A stretch of 64,000 bases of DNA from Anaeroglomus sp964550565 (GCA_964550565.1 CAZKAI010000001.1:23384-87383); one strand, 5' to 3'. Counted from the stretch's first letter, positions 52,596 to 62,303 are shown. Translations and numbers: made by a program. Notes: generated from the letters alone by a model not told the origin.

Positions 52596-53695
52596 TCACC
52601 CAATCATTCTTCGTATACGTGTGCGAATTCCCGCCGGTTTTGCGCCGGGCGGAACAACGACCTGAATTGCGGNNNNNNNNNNNNNNNNNNNNNNNNNNNN
52701 NNNNNNNNNNNNNNNNNNNNNNNNNNNNNNNNNNNNNNNNNNNNNNNNNNNNNNNNNNNNNNNNNNNNNNNNCGTGTGCGAATTCCCGCCGGTTTTGCGC
52801 CGGGCGGAACAACGACCTGAATTGCGGCGGGGATGATGCTGATGTCTAAAGGCAGTGCCGGGCCGGGATCGCCATCCAATTCGGTTGGGATGTGATTGAC
52901 AGACGATTCAATACGAATCGATTTGGCCTGTGTATAGAGGGCGTTCCTGGATTTCAGATGAGTTTTCAGCACTGTACAGGCCGCATGTTTGAGTAATTTC
53001 CAGCAGCTTCCACACCGGAATATGCATACATCCAGGAGGCCGTCACTGTAGTTGGCTTTTTTGAGAATCTCCAGGCCGATTGCATATCGGGAAATATTGC
53101 CGACAAAAACCAATCCCGGGCCTTCGAAAAATTCTTTGCCCTCAATAAACACTTTCATGGGAGGGAACGTGTAATCCCAGAATGTTCTCCATATCGGCCA
53201 GAAATAGGTCAGATGGCTGATATGGCCTTTGCGGACGGCCTGGACACGCTGCACAACCTTTCCATCAAATCCAAACCCGGCGATTGACGTGAAATGGATA
53301 TCATTGGCTTTGCCCAGATCCAGGGACCGCAACTGGCCGTTTTCAAAGGCGTTGATGACCGTTTCCAGACGAACATCATACCCCAGTTCGTTGGCCAGCA
53401 GATTTTCCGTTCCGCAGGGCAGAACCAGCAGTGGTTTGGTTGAGCCGCTCAGGCCGCAAACGACCTCCCGGATGGTGCCATCTCCGCCGGCACCCACGAC
53501 CAGCGAACAATCCGGATTGGCCGAAGCCTGCTGGGCCAGTTGACGGCCATGTTCAAGGGACTGGGTCAACTCCACTTTGAGCGAATAGCCCTTCTGGTCC
53601 AGGTAAGCACGAAATCCGCTGACCAGCCGCTTGTTGCTGCTGGCTCCGGATTTTGGATTGACAATCAGGGTAATTATGCCGTCTTTCGGTATCAT
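52596..53695 (-). CDS. Diacylglycerol/lipid kinase, YegS type (interrupted by an artefactual gap)
   Basis: VVGAGGDGTIREVV is the catalytic nucleotide loop of the DAGK/YegS fold; LLVLPCGTENLLANELGY and FDGKVVQRV follow. Removing the duplicated 55-bp flank and the 100 N (155 bases) puts the end in a frame that stops at 52596 with PAGIRTRIRRMIG, a 314-residue protein of normal size. The apparent longer reading through the gap to 52604 is in the wrong frame. These enzymes phosphorylate diacylglycerol or related lipids, or act on glycolipids. Thirty-seven bases before kdsA. Confidence 0.88.
52673..52772. other. Scaffold gap of 100 N flanked by a 55-bp identical overlap
   Basis: Bases 52618-52672 are identical to 52773-52827, again 55 bases, so the contigs should merge without a gap. 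Confidence 0.93.
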
Positions 53696-53771
53696 TTCTG
53701 CACTATAATCCGCACTGTAATTTCAGTTGATTAAAGAGAACAATACCCCGGAATTGGAAAATAATCAACCC

Positions 53772-54308
53772 TCATTTCCCAAGATTCAGCCGGGCAGCCA
53801 TCATCCGGGCATAGCCTTCGGAGACATGGTCGGCGGGATTGAGCCCCAGTTTGACAAGGACAGACTGGACAACGTTTTCTGAAGGGCCTTCCACTTCAAC
53901 GAAAAGACCTAATTGGGAGACATCATCCAGGCAGATTTCACAGTCATCCAGTTGCCAGATTTGGCGGGTTTTCTGAATTTTCAGGCTTTCCCGAAAACCA
54001 AGACTTTGAAAAATCGTTACCATTGCCTCTGCGTCGTCGAGTCGGACCTGGTATTCCGGGCGGGATTTGAATGCGGATTCCTGGCGGGGGCCTTTGTAGG
54101 TCAGAATAATCTGCGGGGGCTGTGTATCCGAGAGGCGCTTGCGAAGCCGAAGGCCGCAATCTTTTTTTATCAGTTCCACGGCACCATTATCAAAATAGAT
54201 GTCTTCTTCGCGCACGGTGCCTTTCAGGACGGCTTTCAGGTTTGTCAGCCTTTTGGCGATGGGTTCCAGATCAGCAACCGGAATTTTGGCTTCGATTTCC
54301 AATGCCAT
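53772..54308 (-). CDS. CYTH domain protein, CyaB-like
   Basis: 178 residues. The N-terminal ExExK motif (LEIEAK, residues 3-8) defines the CYTH triphosphate tunnel fold. LRLRKR and ILTYKGPR supply further phosphate-binding basic residues and CLDDVSQLGLFVEVEG is the class IV adenylate cyclase (CyaB) C-terminal motif. It could be an adenylate cyclase, a thiamine-triphosphatase-like enzyme or a tripolyphosphatase. It is in the same-strand run between mlaD and the lipid kinase. Confidence 0.9.
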   Translation of the reverse strand: MALEIEAKIPVADLEPIAKRLTNLKAVLKGTVREEDIYFDNGAVELIKKDCGLRLRKRLSDTQPPQIILTYKGPRQESAFKSRPEYQVRLDDAEAMVTIFQSLGFRESLKIQKTRQIWQLDDCEICLDDVSQLGLFVEVEGPSENVVQSVLVKLGLNPADHVSEGYARMMAARLNLGK

Positions 54309-54335
54309 GTTATATCCAATTAATTTTTTGGCAGG

Positions 54336-55373
54336 CTACCATTTGATGCGAATGCCTTTTTCGCGTGCGTCGGCTGCCCATTTCTTGATTTGCTCCAGCG
54401 CCATTTCCAGTTCCTGCGAGCTGTCGAGCAGATTTTCATACAGTCGGCCGTCATTGAGCATTTTACCCATAGAACCCTGGCCTTCGTTGACCTTGGCCAG
54501 AATCTGTCGGAAATCCCGGATGCCTGTTTCCAGTTCCTGGGTGGTGTTGATCAGGTTTTCATACAGCCTGTCGTCGTTGAGCAGCTTGCCCACAGAACCT
54601 TTGCCGTCGTTGATTTTTGTCAGAGCCTGCTGAAAATTAGCGATTGCCGTATTCAGATTGTCGGCAAGGCGAACAATCTGCTGGTTTCCGGTGTTGGAAA
54701 ACTGCTGGATGGACTTGAGTGTTTCGCCGGCCTGTTCGGATACAACACTGACATGGGCCAGTGTCTTTTTGACGTTGGTAATATTTTCCGAGTCTCCGAT
54801 AATCAGATTGGTATTGTCAGACAGCGTCGTTATGGAAGCCAGCAGATGTTCCAGCTTTTTCTGGATTTCCGGCGGGAAGAAGTCGCTGCCAAGACCTATC
54901 GAACCACGCAGGATCAGTTCATCGCACAAAAATTTCGTCCGCGGCTGATCGGCAATCAAAGGTTCCGGCGGCACATCGGAATTTGTCTGCAATTCGATAT
55001 AACTGCTGCCCAGTCCCCGCTTCATCAGTTTGACATCCACATTGGACGGGATATTCTGATATTTTTTATCGATGGCCAAAGTGACATGGACTTCATGCCA
55101 GGCCTTGCCGGTATCCAGGTCTTCAACATATTTGGGGGGGCTGACGACAACGACGCGGCCAATCTGGTAGCCGCAAAACTGAACAGGTGTTTCTTTCTGA
55201 ACCCCGGGGGCTTCGCGAAACTTGACAAGGACATTGAACGATTTGGCCTGACTGACGAATAACGGCAGGTCACGGAACAGATTCAGCAGAAAGATAAATA
55301 GGATAAACGCCACCAGCACAAACAGGCCGACGATAAAATTGCGTCTCTTTTGAATGGTATTATAATCAGTCAT
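54336..55373 (-). CDS. MlaD/MCE family protein
   Basis: 345 residues. One N-terminal transmembrane helix (about 13-32, FIVGLFVLVAFILFIFLLNL), then an MCE domain (about 42-140; VKFREAPGVQKETPVQFCGY, GLGSSYIEL). The C-terminal half is helical, with two near-identical copies of a KxNxGxGSxGKxLNDxRLYENL motif (about 248 and 290), as in many MlaD-like proteins. It probably takes part in lipid transport across the periplasm. MlaE and MlaF partners are not in view. Overlaps the MerR gene by eight bases. Confidence 0.9.
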   Translation of the reverse strand: MTDYNTIQKRRNFIVGLFVLVAFILFIFLLNLFRDLPLFVSQAKSFNVLVKFREAPGVQKETPVQFCGYQIGRVVVVSPPKYVEDLDTGKAWHEVHVTLAIDKKYQNIPSNVDVKLMKRGLGSSYIELQTNSDVPPEPLIADQPRTKFLCDELILRGSIGLGSDFFPPEIQKKLEHLLASITTLSDNTNLIIGDSENITNVKKTLAHVSVVSEQAGETLKSIQQFSNTGNQQIVRLADNLNTAIANFQQALTKINDGKGSVGKLLNDDRLYENLINTTQELETGIRDFRQILAKVNEGQGSMGKMLNDGRLYENLLDSSQELEMALEQIKKWAADAREKGIRIKW

Positions 55374-55635
55374 GGTTTTGTGTCTTTTCTGATTTTAACT
55401 GTTGAAAAAACAAGTCGCGTATAGCTCGAAGCGGGTAGCCGCTTTGGTTGAGCTTTTTGATCATCCGGATTTTTTTTACCGCCTCATCATCAAACAGCCG
55501 TCTGCCGGTGGCGGTGGTTTGTGTCGGTTCCATCAGGCCGATCATCAGATAATACTGCACCGTCTGCCTGGACACACCGGCCTGACTGGCGGCTGGTCCG
55601 ATAGCGAACAATTTTTTGTCGTTGGCATCAGGCAT
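55366..55635 (-). CDS. MerR family transcriptional regulator
   Basis: 89 residues from the ATG at 55635, which has AAGGA about 10 bases upstream inside rnpA; a start at 55656 is possible. FAIGPAASQAGVSRQTVQYY is the MerR helix-turn-helix and GRRLFDDEAVKKIRMIKKLN the following helices. There is no long dimerisation or metal-binding C-terminus, so the ligand, if any, is unknown. It overlaps rnpA at its start and mlaD at its end, and may control the mlaD gene. Confidence 0.85.
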   Translation of the reverse strand: MPDANDKKLFAIGPAASQAGVSRQTVQYYLMIGLMEPTQTTATGRRLFDDEAVKKIRMIKKLNQSGYPLRAIRDLFFQQLKSEKTQNHD

Positions 55636-56065
55636 CCGAAGCGGATTCCTTGTCATTGCTCTGTCTGGTTTTCATGGATTTAAGCCGTCGCGTTACCTTG
55701 TCGGCCAATGCCATAAAAAGTGTTTCATATTGGTTATAGGACATTGTCTGGATGTTATCCATCCCATCCGATTCCGTTTTTTTCGACATTTTAGACGAAA
55801 TAATTAAGACATAATCCGCAGACGGGTAGAGATTGTGCTGGTTGAGCCTGAATGCTTCCCGGGCAAGGCGTTTAAGCCGATTTCGCAGGACAGGCTTGCC
55901 TGTTGTCTTGCTGATGGATATACCGAATCGAGGAGTTCCAGATGTGTTTATGCCGGCGAAAAGACGAAACGGTCCCCGACCGGCCGAGATTCTGGCCGAA
56001 AGAACCTGCTTAAAGTCTTCATTCGAGCAGATACGCTGGGATTTTTTGTAAAACAATCGTTTCAA
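55628..56065 (-). CDS. rnpA: Ribonuclease P protein component
   Basis: 145 residues. The RNR motif RNRLKRLAREAFR is the signature of the RNase P protein, preceded by FGISISKTTGKPVLR. The start codon is TTG at 56065 with AGAGGT upstream. It helps RNase P trim tRNA 5' ends. Unusually, no rpmH is directly upstream, and no yidD or yidC is downstream. The C-terminal 45 residues are longer than in most family members and rich in K, S and Q. Confidence 0.93.
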   Translation of the reverse strand: MKRLFYKKSQRICSNEDFKQVLSARISAGRGPFRLFAGINTSGTPRFGISISKTTGKPVLRNRLKRLAREAFRLNQHNLYPSADYVLIISSKMSKKTESDGMDNIQTMSYNQYETLFMALADKVTRRLKSMKTRQSNDKESASDA

Positions 56066-56241
56066 AAATAACCTCTAAAATCAGGGAATCACTCTTAACT
56101 CTACTGATCCCACTTGAAATTTTCCGGTTCGTCGCGGCTAAGTACAGCAGCTTCAACCACATGCTTCTTTTGCTCGCGGAATTATTGTACCTATTGGGTA
56201 TATATCGGCAAACCGGAAGAACAAAACCAGCAAATGTGCGA

Positions 56242-57210
56242 TTAAAATCCAGTGGGGAGGCTGCCGTAAATCTGGGAAAACAGCTTGATGATCATGTAGG
56301 CCATGACGCCCATGATGCAGAAATAGACGAGTTTTGGGGCCCAACTGGCGATGAGTTCAAACCGAAACCGGGCTTTGTCCAGATAAATCTGGCCCAGTTT
56401 TTCGGACGCCTTATCCAGATTGCCGGATTCTTCGCCGATGTTCCACAGTTCCAGGAATTCCGCATCGAGATTTCGGCCAAAGCCCTGTGACATTGGGGTT
56501 CCATTTCGTGCGGCATCGTATCCGCCTTTGAGTCGATGTTTGACGGCTTCATTGCCGCAGGATTCATGCGACAGGAGTGCACACTCGATGATCGGAACAC
56601 CGGCTTTATACATAATGGCAAAGGTGTAGCAGAAACGTCCCATGGCCAGGCATCGCAGTGCCGAGCCGAGCAGGGGGATCCTCAGAAACAGTTCATCGAA
56701 GATGCGGCGAACTGAGCCTTGTCGCGGAAACAATCGGCATACCAGAGAGAAAAAAATGACCGGAACGTAAAAAAATGACAGGATATTCAGGACGCGAGGC
56801 AGATAGGTGCTCCAGTCCATTCCGCTCAGGGCGATCAGGGGGATGGGGAGTATAAAGGCGGCAACATGAATGACAAAAACAGGATAAGTCAGACCTGAGA
56901 TGATGAGATGCTTGAGTTTTCGGCGAAGTTCATACCATTCGCCCAGACTATTCAATACTTCGGCCAACTGGCCGGTTTGTTCGCCGATTCTGGTGAGGCT
57001 GATATCCAGATTCGCAAAGTAACGGGGTCGTCTGGACATGGATTCGGATAATTCATATCCGCCGCTGACTTCCCGCTCAATTTCAGACAGGTGCTTTTTC
57101 CATCTTCCGGATGCATTGTTTTGCACTGTGCGCAGGGCGCGGAGAATCGGGAGTCCCGCGGAAAGAAGAGTCGATAAGTTATGATACAAATTAATCCGGA
57201 AATCAGCCAT
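56242..57210 (-). CDS. Type II secretion / type IV pilus inner-membrane protein, GspF/PilC family
   Basis: 322 residues with two T2SSF domains: LYHNLSTLLSAGLPILRALR to DISLTRIGEQTGQLAEVL, then FCYTFAIMYKAGVPIIECAL to WNIGEESGNLDKASEKL. Three transmembrane helices (about 115-135, 145-162 and 295-318). The usual N-terminal 60-80 residues of GspF are short here. It would form the platform of a pseudopilus or pilus. No GspE, GspD or pilin gene is nearby, so it is either an orphan or works with a distant cluster. Confidence 0.9.
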   Translation of the reverse strand: MADFRINLYHNLSTLLSAGLPILRALRTVQNNASGRWKKHLSEIEREVSGGYELSESMSRRPRYFANLDISLTRIGEQTGQLAEVLNSLGEWYELRRKLKHLIISGLTYPVFVIHVAAFILPIPLIALSGMDWSTYLPRVLNILSFFYVPVIFFSLVCRLFPRQGSVRRIFDELFLRIPLLGSALRCLAMGRFCYTFAIMYKAGVPIIECALLSHESCGNEAVKHRLKGGYDAARNGTPMSQGFGRNLDAEFLELWNIGEESGNLDKASEKLGQIYLDKARFRFELIASWAPKLVYFCIMGVMAYMIIKLFSQIYGSLPTGF

Positions 57211-57248
57211 GGATAGTCAGGCAAGCTCCTTTGCCGGAAAGCGATTCG

Positions 57249-58061
57249 TCAGGCTTCAAGCATTCCCGCGCAAAAGGCAAGCTCCTGCACGGTGACCAGG
57301 ATTCCGCTGCATTTGGCCAGACTGCCTGTAATCGTTTCGATCCGACGAATAATTTCATTGCTCAGTTTACGCTCAACAATTGCGATAATCATTTTACAGA
57401 ATTCAGGATGGTCGTGATTGGACGCCGCGGAAAAAAGCGGGATGGCTTTGAGGTATTGATAAATATTCTGCGAATCCACCACGGAAAACGAGGCGCCCTC
57501 GATGCCCGCGATGGAGCCGAGGATTTTTTCAAACGTCAGGCGATCCTGGATGAAAATATGCAATTGATTTTTCTTGCCCGGCTCATAGGTCGGAATATCC
57601 CCTTCGGCGGCCTGCAGGAACTTTTCATAGAGTGCCTTGGCGGATTTAGCGGTGATCATTTTCCGGACCGAAGCGGCATCCTGAAGGGCCTGTGAAATAG
57701 AAGACAGCAGACGGATATGGGTTGTACTGTCGGACGTCGGGGCGATGATAAAAATAATCAAATGCACCTTTTTATGATCCGGCGCATCGAAATCCACGCC
57801 TTCGGGAATGGAAATCAGCCCCACCACAAAATCGTGGACATTTTTCAGGCGGCAGTGAGGGATTGCGATGCCGTTGCCGAAGGCCGTTGAGCCGAGTGTC
57901 TCACGATCCTGCAGGGCTTCCAGGATGGTTTCTTCGGAAATGTTGCGGCACAGGGGACTTTTGCCGGCCAGGGCGGCAATATCACATAAAACCATGGCCT
58001 TGTCTTCAACCGATGCCTGTGCCCGAATACATTCGACGCGAACTACGTCAGATAATTTCAT
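57249..58061 (-). CDS. PTS EIIA (fructose/nitrogen-type) domain protein with C-terminal extension
   Basis: 270 residues. The EIIA domain (about 1-150) has FGNGIAIPHCRLKNV with the phosphorylatable histidine, and HLIIFIIAPTSDSTTHIRLL. Residues about 160-270 form a second domain with an alternating strand pattern (QLHIFIQDRLTFEKILGSIA, IIAIVERKLSN), possibly a ferredoxin-like or PII-like fold. Members can be regulatory rather than sugar-transporting. No HPr, EI or EIIBC gene is in the window. Thirty-eight bases before the GspF gene. Confidence 0.87.
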   Translation of the reverse strand: MKLSDVVRVECIRAQASVEDKAMVLCDIAALAGKSPLCRNISEETILEALQDRETLGSTAFGNGIAIPHCRLKNVHDFVVGLISIPEGVDFDAPDHKKVHLIIFIIAPTSDSTTHIRLLSSISQALQDAASVRKMITAKSAKALYEKFLQAAEGDIPTYEPGKKNQLHIFIQDRLTFEKILGSIAGIEGASFSVVDSQNIYQYLKAIPLFSAASNHDHPEFCKMIIAIVERKLSNEIIRRIETITGSLAKCSGILVTVQELAFCAGMLEA

Positions 58062-58076
58062 TCCATGGGTTCCTGT

Positions 58077-59834
58077 TTAAAATACCGGATTCATAGGAGG
58101 AGCGCCGGCGTCAAGGCTGTTCGGTTCAGCGACAGCGGCTTCTTCTTCAGTAAAGCCTTTGGCCTTCTGCTCTTCCATGGCTTTTTGTTCCAGATCCAGG
58201 AAGGGGATAATCTGGTCGTCCCCGGCATATTCCAGTTTCAGCTCGGCGATGCGGGCAAGCAGTTTTGTGACTTCTTCTTCCTGTACCGGGCCGCGGAGTC
58301 TTCGCCAGTTGGTAAATTCCTTTTTAATTCCTTCCAGAATCATGGCGGTATCTACAGGCAGTGTTGGAATATAGTCCAGGCCTTTGGTCAGGAGCATAGC
58401 CGTGGCGGACTGATTGAACATCATGCCGTATTCTTTGGCTTTCTGCATGAGCTGTTCCAGTTCGGCGTCCGCTTTCTCGGCGGTGTCAAGATCGCCAAGA
58501 CGATCGGCCAGCCGGCTCTTGTTCTTGAGCGTCAGCATCTGCCCTTTGATGGCTGCCAATTCTGCCTCTTTGGCGCCGGTCCGGAGCTGTCCGCTTGCGG
58601 CCAGGGCGTCATCAAAAGCCTTTCGGGCCTGGTCATGCGCTTCCAATCCTTTTTTGGCCAGTTCGGCATCCGGCGCAGAGGCCACAGGCGATGCGGTCCC
58701 CTCAGGCACAACGGACTGATAGGTTTCCAGTATGCTCTCAAGACGTGTTCCCATGTCTGAGGTATAATTGACTTTCTGGGCATAGAGTGAACCCAGCAGG
58801 GCGTAAGCATTGCCCAAAGACATGCTCAGGTTGGGTTCCAGTTGCCGGGCACTGATTTGTTTATACATCTCAATGGCCTGTTCGACCGAGGCGATGACCG
58901 CATCGGTTTTCTGCAGAAACTCACCCACCTGTTTTGTCAAGATATCCTTTTGTTCGGCCAGGGCTTTCCTTTCTGCGGCGACTTCCTGGGTCAGTTCCTG
59001 CTGCTGAACGTGCAGACTTTCACGAGACGGGGACGTCTTTAATGCCTGCAGCTTGGCTTCTGCGGTTTGCAGGTCATTCAAAAGACGCTGAAGATGGGGC
59101 TGGATAATTGCCAATTGCGAATCAACCTGTCCGAGTGCGTTTTCGGCGTCCTGGGCCTTCATGGTAAAAGGCTTTTTCTGGTCTTTAATATCAAATGCGG
59201 CCTTTTCAAGGTCGGCTTTCTGCTGGCCGGAAGCGGTATTGGCCTGCCGGAGCAAGTCGTCTGCCTGTGATTCAAGGGCCAGCATCTTGTCGCGGTTTTC
59301 TGTGAATTCCTTTTCAAGGGCGGCTTTCTTTTCGGTGAGTTGTTTTACGTCCGCCTGCGTCAGAACAATTTTGCCTTTGAGACTGGTTGGCTCCTGCTCT
59401 GTGCCGATCCATTTCTGGAGTTCGGCGATTTCTTCATCCGATAAGGTCAGGAGTTTCTGCACACGTTCGGATTGGGCAGTCAAGTCGGCCAGTTGTTCCA
59501 GTTTGATATTGAAAGCTTCGATGGACTGATTCAGTGTGTGGGTCTGAATCTGCAGTTCCGAGCGGTCCATTTGGGCCTGGGTTACCATGAGACTGGCGGC
59601 ACTGAATAAGGACGAGCCTCCGGTAAGGCCGGTCGGACGGGTGCTGGACAGGGCTGTCTGGAGGGACTCTTGGGCGGCCTGCACATCCCGATCTTTGCTG
59701 TATTGAGCCAGGGCCGCAGCAGTGCTTTTCTGAAGTTTTTTGGCGGCGGCATCATCGGGATTGTCTTTACAGCTTGCCAGACCCGCAATGACGACACTGA
59801 CCATCAGGTACGAAATCACTTTTGTTTGCTTCAT
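58077..59834 (-). CDS. Coiled-coil lipoprotein of unknown function
   Basis: 585 residues from the ATG at 59834, which has GGTGAG upstream; a GTG start nine bases earlier is possible. The N-terminus MKQTKVISYLMVSVVIAGLA-SC has a lipobox with Cys22 or so. Residues 30-480 are mostly long alpha helices rich in A, E, K, L and Q, with heptad patterns typical of coiled coils; the last 20 residues are proline-rich. It is probably a periplasmic or outer-membrane-anchored rod. Tetratricopeptide-like segments around 290-460 cannot be excluded. Confidence 0.8.
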   Translation of the reverse strand: MKQTKVISYLMVSVVIAGLASCKDNPDDAAAKKLQKSTAAALAQYSKDRDVQAAQESLQTALSSTRPTGLTGGSSLFSAASLMVTQAQMDRSELQIQTHTLNQSIEAFNIKLEQLADLTAQSERVQKLLTLSDEEIAELQKWIGTEQEPTSLKGKIVLTQADVKQLTEKKAALEKEFTENRDKMLALESQADDLLRQANTASGQQKADLEKAAFDIKDQKKPFTMKAQDAENALGQVDSQLAIIQPHLQRLLNDLQTAEAKLQALKTSPSRESLHVQQQELTQEVAAERKALAEQKDILTKQVGEFLQKTDAVIASVEQAIEMYKQISARQLEPNLSMSLGNAYALLGSLYAQKVNYTSDMGTRLESILETYQSVVPEGTASPVASAPDAELAKKGLEAHDQARKAFDDALAASGQLRTGAKEAELAAIKGQMLTLKNKSRLADRLGDLDTAEKADAELEQLMQKAKEYGMMFNQSATAMLLTKGLDYIPTLPVDTAMILEGIKKEFTNWRRLRGPVQEEEVTKLLARIAELKLEYAGDDQIIPFLDLEQKAMEEQKAKGFTEEEAAVAEPNSLDAGAPPMNPVF

Positions 59835-60006
59835 ACGTCTCACCGGAAATCTCCATAAATAAAGCCTTTAGGTGCTCGTATGGTACCCACGGGGTGCTAT
59901 TTCTGTCAAGACATTTTCTGGCAGGCAGATAAAAGAGGGAAAATGACCAATCCTGTCGGTATTCGCGTGCAGGTTGGCATATCCACAGGGTGGGACCATC
60001 CCTTAA

Positions 60007-61089
60007 TTATTGCTGAATCGGGGCAGGCTGCGTGCTTTCGACAATCTGAACTCTGGCCGAAAGCCGGTCGGGGATTGCCGGGGCTTCCTGGGCGGCCAGT
60101 CCGGTCAGTTCAACACAATTCTGTCCGAAGGAGCGGATTTTCCGATAGCGTCTGTCAAGAAGAGTATCTATCTTGAGCCGTTTCAGTTCGGTGAGTGATT
60201 TTAATATAAACTGTTCCACGTTATAGACGGTATCATGAATATTCCGATGGGCTCCGCCCAGAGGTTCGGGGATGACCGCATCAATCAGATTAAGTTGTAT
60301 GAGGTCTTTGGCCGTGAGTTTCAGGGCTTCGGCGGCCCTGGGAGCCTGGGAGCCGTCATGCCAGAGGATGGCCGCACAGCCCTCCGGAGAAATCACCGAA
60401 TAGTAGGAATATTGCAGCATGGCGAGTTTATCGCCAACGCCGATGCCCAGAGCACCGCCGGAACCGCCTTCGCCGATAACCACACAGATAATCGGTACAC
60501 GCAGCCGCGACATTTCCATCAGATTGACCGCAATCGCCTGGGCTTGTCCGCGTTCCTCGGCACCGATGCCGGGATAGGCGCCGGGGGTGTCAATTAAGGT
60601 CACAATCGGCAGACCGAATTTCTCTGCCATTTTCATTTTCAGTAAAGCCTTGCGATACCCTTCCGGATTGGCGCATCCGAAATTGCAGGCGATCTTTTCC
60701 TTGATGTCCTTGCCCTTGTTCTGGCCGATAATCATGACCTTTTCACGTCCGATTTGCCCCATCGCGGTGACAATCGCCCGGTCATCGCCAAAGCAGCGGT
60801 CGCCGTGAAGAATACGTACATCCTTGAACAGCAGGTTGAGATAATCACTGAGCAGGGGGCGCTGGGGATGGCGGGAAACCTGAACCGTCTGCCAGGGTGA
60901 CAGATTCGCGTAAATATCTTTAAGCAGTTGGGTTTGCTCTTTTTGAATCTGGCGGATTTGCGGGGCATTAGGCCCCTGCAGGGAATTATCCTGTTTACGC
61001 AGATCCTCAATCTGCCGGTCCAGTTTGGCTATCTGGTCTTCAAAGGGCAAATACACGGGTGCAGACGGTTTTATTTCTACTGCAGACAT
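60007..61089 (-). CDS. accA: Acetyl-CoA carboxylase carboxyltransferase, alpha subunit
   Basis: 360 residues. LPFEDQIAKLDRQIEDLRKQ is the helical N-terminus. DRCFGDDRAIVTAMGQI, NFGCANPEGYRKALLKMKMA, TPGAYPGIGAEERGQAQAIA and GEGGSGGALGIGVGD are the classic AccA motifs. It transfers the carboxyl group to acetyl-CoA in fatty-acid synthesis with AccD. The C-terminal 35 residues exceed the usual 315-325 length. AccD is not in the window. Confidence 0.97.
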   Translation of the reverse strand: MSAVEIKPSAPVYLPFEDQIAKLDRQIEDLRKQDNSLQGPNAPQIRQIQKEQTQLLKDIYANLSPWQTVQVSRHPQRPLLSDYLNLLFKDVRILHGDRCFGDDRAIVTAMGQIGREKVMIIGQNKGKDIKEKIACNFGCANPEGYRKALLKMKMAEKFGLPIVTLIDTPGAYPGIGAEERGQAQAIAVNLMEMSRLRVPIICVVIGEGGSGGALGIGVGDKLAMLQYSYYSVISPEGCAAILWHDGSQAPRAAEALKLTAKDLIQLNLIDAVIPEPLGGAHRNIHDTVYNVEQFILKSLTELKRLKIDTLLDRRYRKIRSFGQNCVELTGLAAQEAPAIPDRLSARVQIVESTQPAPIQQ

Positions 61090-61144
61090 AGTGTCTTTTA
61101 AATCCTTAAGAATTCTAATTTTAACTCAAACTTCAGATAAATGT

Positions 61145-61180
61145 CCCCCAACGGGCATTACTTTTATTGCCCGAAGGGGC
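61145..61180 (-). promoter_or_regulatory. Hairpin in the accA upstream region
   Basis: CGGGC (61152-61156) pairs with GCCCG (61169-61173) and, across small internal loops, CCCC pairs with GGGG. It lies about 60-90 bases before accA and could be part of its leader. The rest of the 332-base spacer 61090-61421 is AT-rich and shows nothing else except AGGAAG before tyrA. Confidence 0.3.
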
Positions 61181-61421
61181 TTGCGTATAAAAGGTTCACT
61201 CTTGAAATTGCTCCCTTGCGATCGTATTGGCAAGGTATAAAAAACTTCTGTTGACACCCATGGCAAACAGAAGGAAAATGCGAGTTATTGCCTCTGTAAT
61301 TGCAATAATTATGCAGCTAATATAGCATTTTTGCTGTCTGATGGGAAGAAAAAAATTGACTTGAAGGTCTATAAGCGTTACTTTCTGGAGTTGCGGCATA
61401 TTGTATAGGAAGATATGTAAA

Positions 61422-62303
61422 ATGTTGAAATTCAATCACTTACAAAAAATCAGCGTACTTGGCATGGGCCTTCTTGGGGCCAGTGTCACGATGGCCTGCC
61501 TGCGGGCTTTTCCGAAAGTTTTTACTGTCGGGTACAGCCATCGTGCGTCCACGCGTAACAAATCCCGCCAACTGAACGTGGCCAATCAGATTGCCGAGAC
61601 ACTGGAAGAGGCTGTTTGTCATGCTGATATTGTGATTCTGGCCACCCCAATTTTAACATTTGAAACTTACTTTGGTGAGATTGCTCCCTTTTTGAAGCCG
61701 GGGGCAATTGTAACCGACGTGGGCTCAACCAAGCGTCTTGTTCATCGATGGGCCGATAAAAAACTGCCCCGCAATGTTTATTATGTGGGCTCGCATCCAA
61801 TAGCCGGCTCGGAAAAGCGAGGGGTAGAGTATGCTCGCGACGATTTGTTGACTTCGGCCCGATGCATTCTTACCCATACAGCCAAAACTAATGTCAATGC
61901 AATCAAAATATTGCGACAGTTCTGGTCGGCATTAGGCTGCAATGTGGTTACTTTGGACCCTAAAAAACATGATCAGGTGTTCGGCCTGATCAGTCATCTG
62001 CCGCATGTTCTTGCCGCAGCTTTGATTAATGGCAGCGATTTTGAGGATATGAAGTTCGCCGGCAAGGGATTTATCGATACCTCGCGTATTGCCTCCGGCC
62101 CGGCCGATGTCTGGATGGATATTGTGCTGACTAATCATCAGAACATCACACAAGGCATTGACCAGATTATCAGGCAAATGAATATTATGAAAAAGGCGAT
62201 TGCCGCTCAGGATGCAGATAAAGTGAACGAACTTCTTGAATCGGCTCGGGTAAAGCGTGAAAAATTGATCGAGTATAAACTCAAGAAACGTGAGCTGCTT
62301 TAG
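61422..62303 (+). CDS. tyrA: Prephenate dehydrogenase
   Basis: 293 residues. The ATG at 61422 follows AGGAAG; the frame is open from 61401. VLGMGLLGASVTMACL is the NAD-binding motif, DIVILATPI and VTDVGSTKR follow, and GSHPIAGSEKRGVEYA holds the substrate histidine. It oxidises prephenate to 4-hydroxyphenylpyruvate for tyrosine. No chorismate mutase or ACT domain is fused; the C-terminus is a short helical dimerisation tail. Other aromatic pathway genes are not close. Confidence 0.93.
   Translation: MLKFNHLQKISVLGMGLLGASVTMACLRAFPKVFTVGYSHRASTRNKSRQLNVANQIAETLEEAVCHADIVILATPILTFETYFGEIAPFLKPGAIVTDVGSTKRLVHRWADKKLPRNVYYVGSHPIAGSEKRGVEYARDDLLTSARCILTHTAKTNVNAIKILRQFWSALGCNVVTLDPKKHDQVFGLISHLPHVLAAALINGSDFEDMKFAGKGFIDTSRIASGPADVWMDIVLTNHQNITQGIDQIIRQMNIMKKAIAAQDADKVNELLESARVKREKLIEYKLKKRELL

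Noticed and set aside
56066..56241. rpmH (ribosomal protein L34) upstream of rnpA
   Set aside because: Neither strand gives the short, Arg/Lys-rich L34 sequence. A 19-codon GTG frame ending at a TAG before rnpA has no recognisable content.
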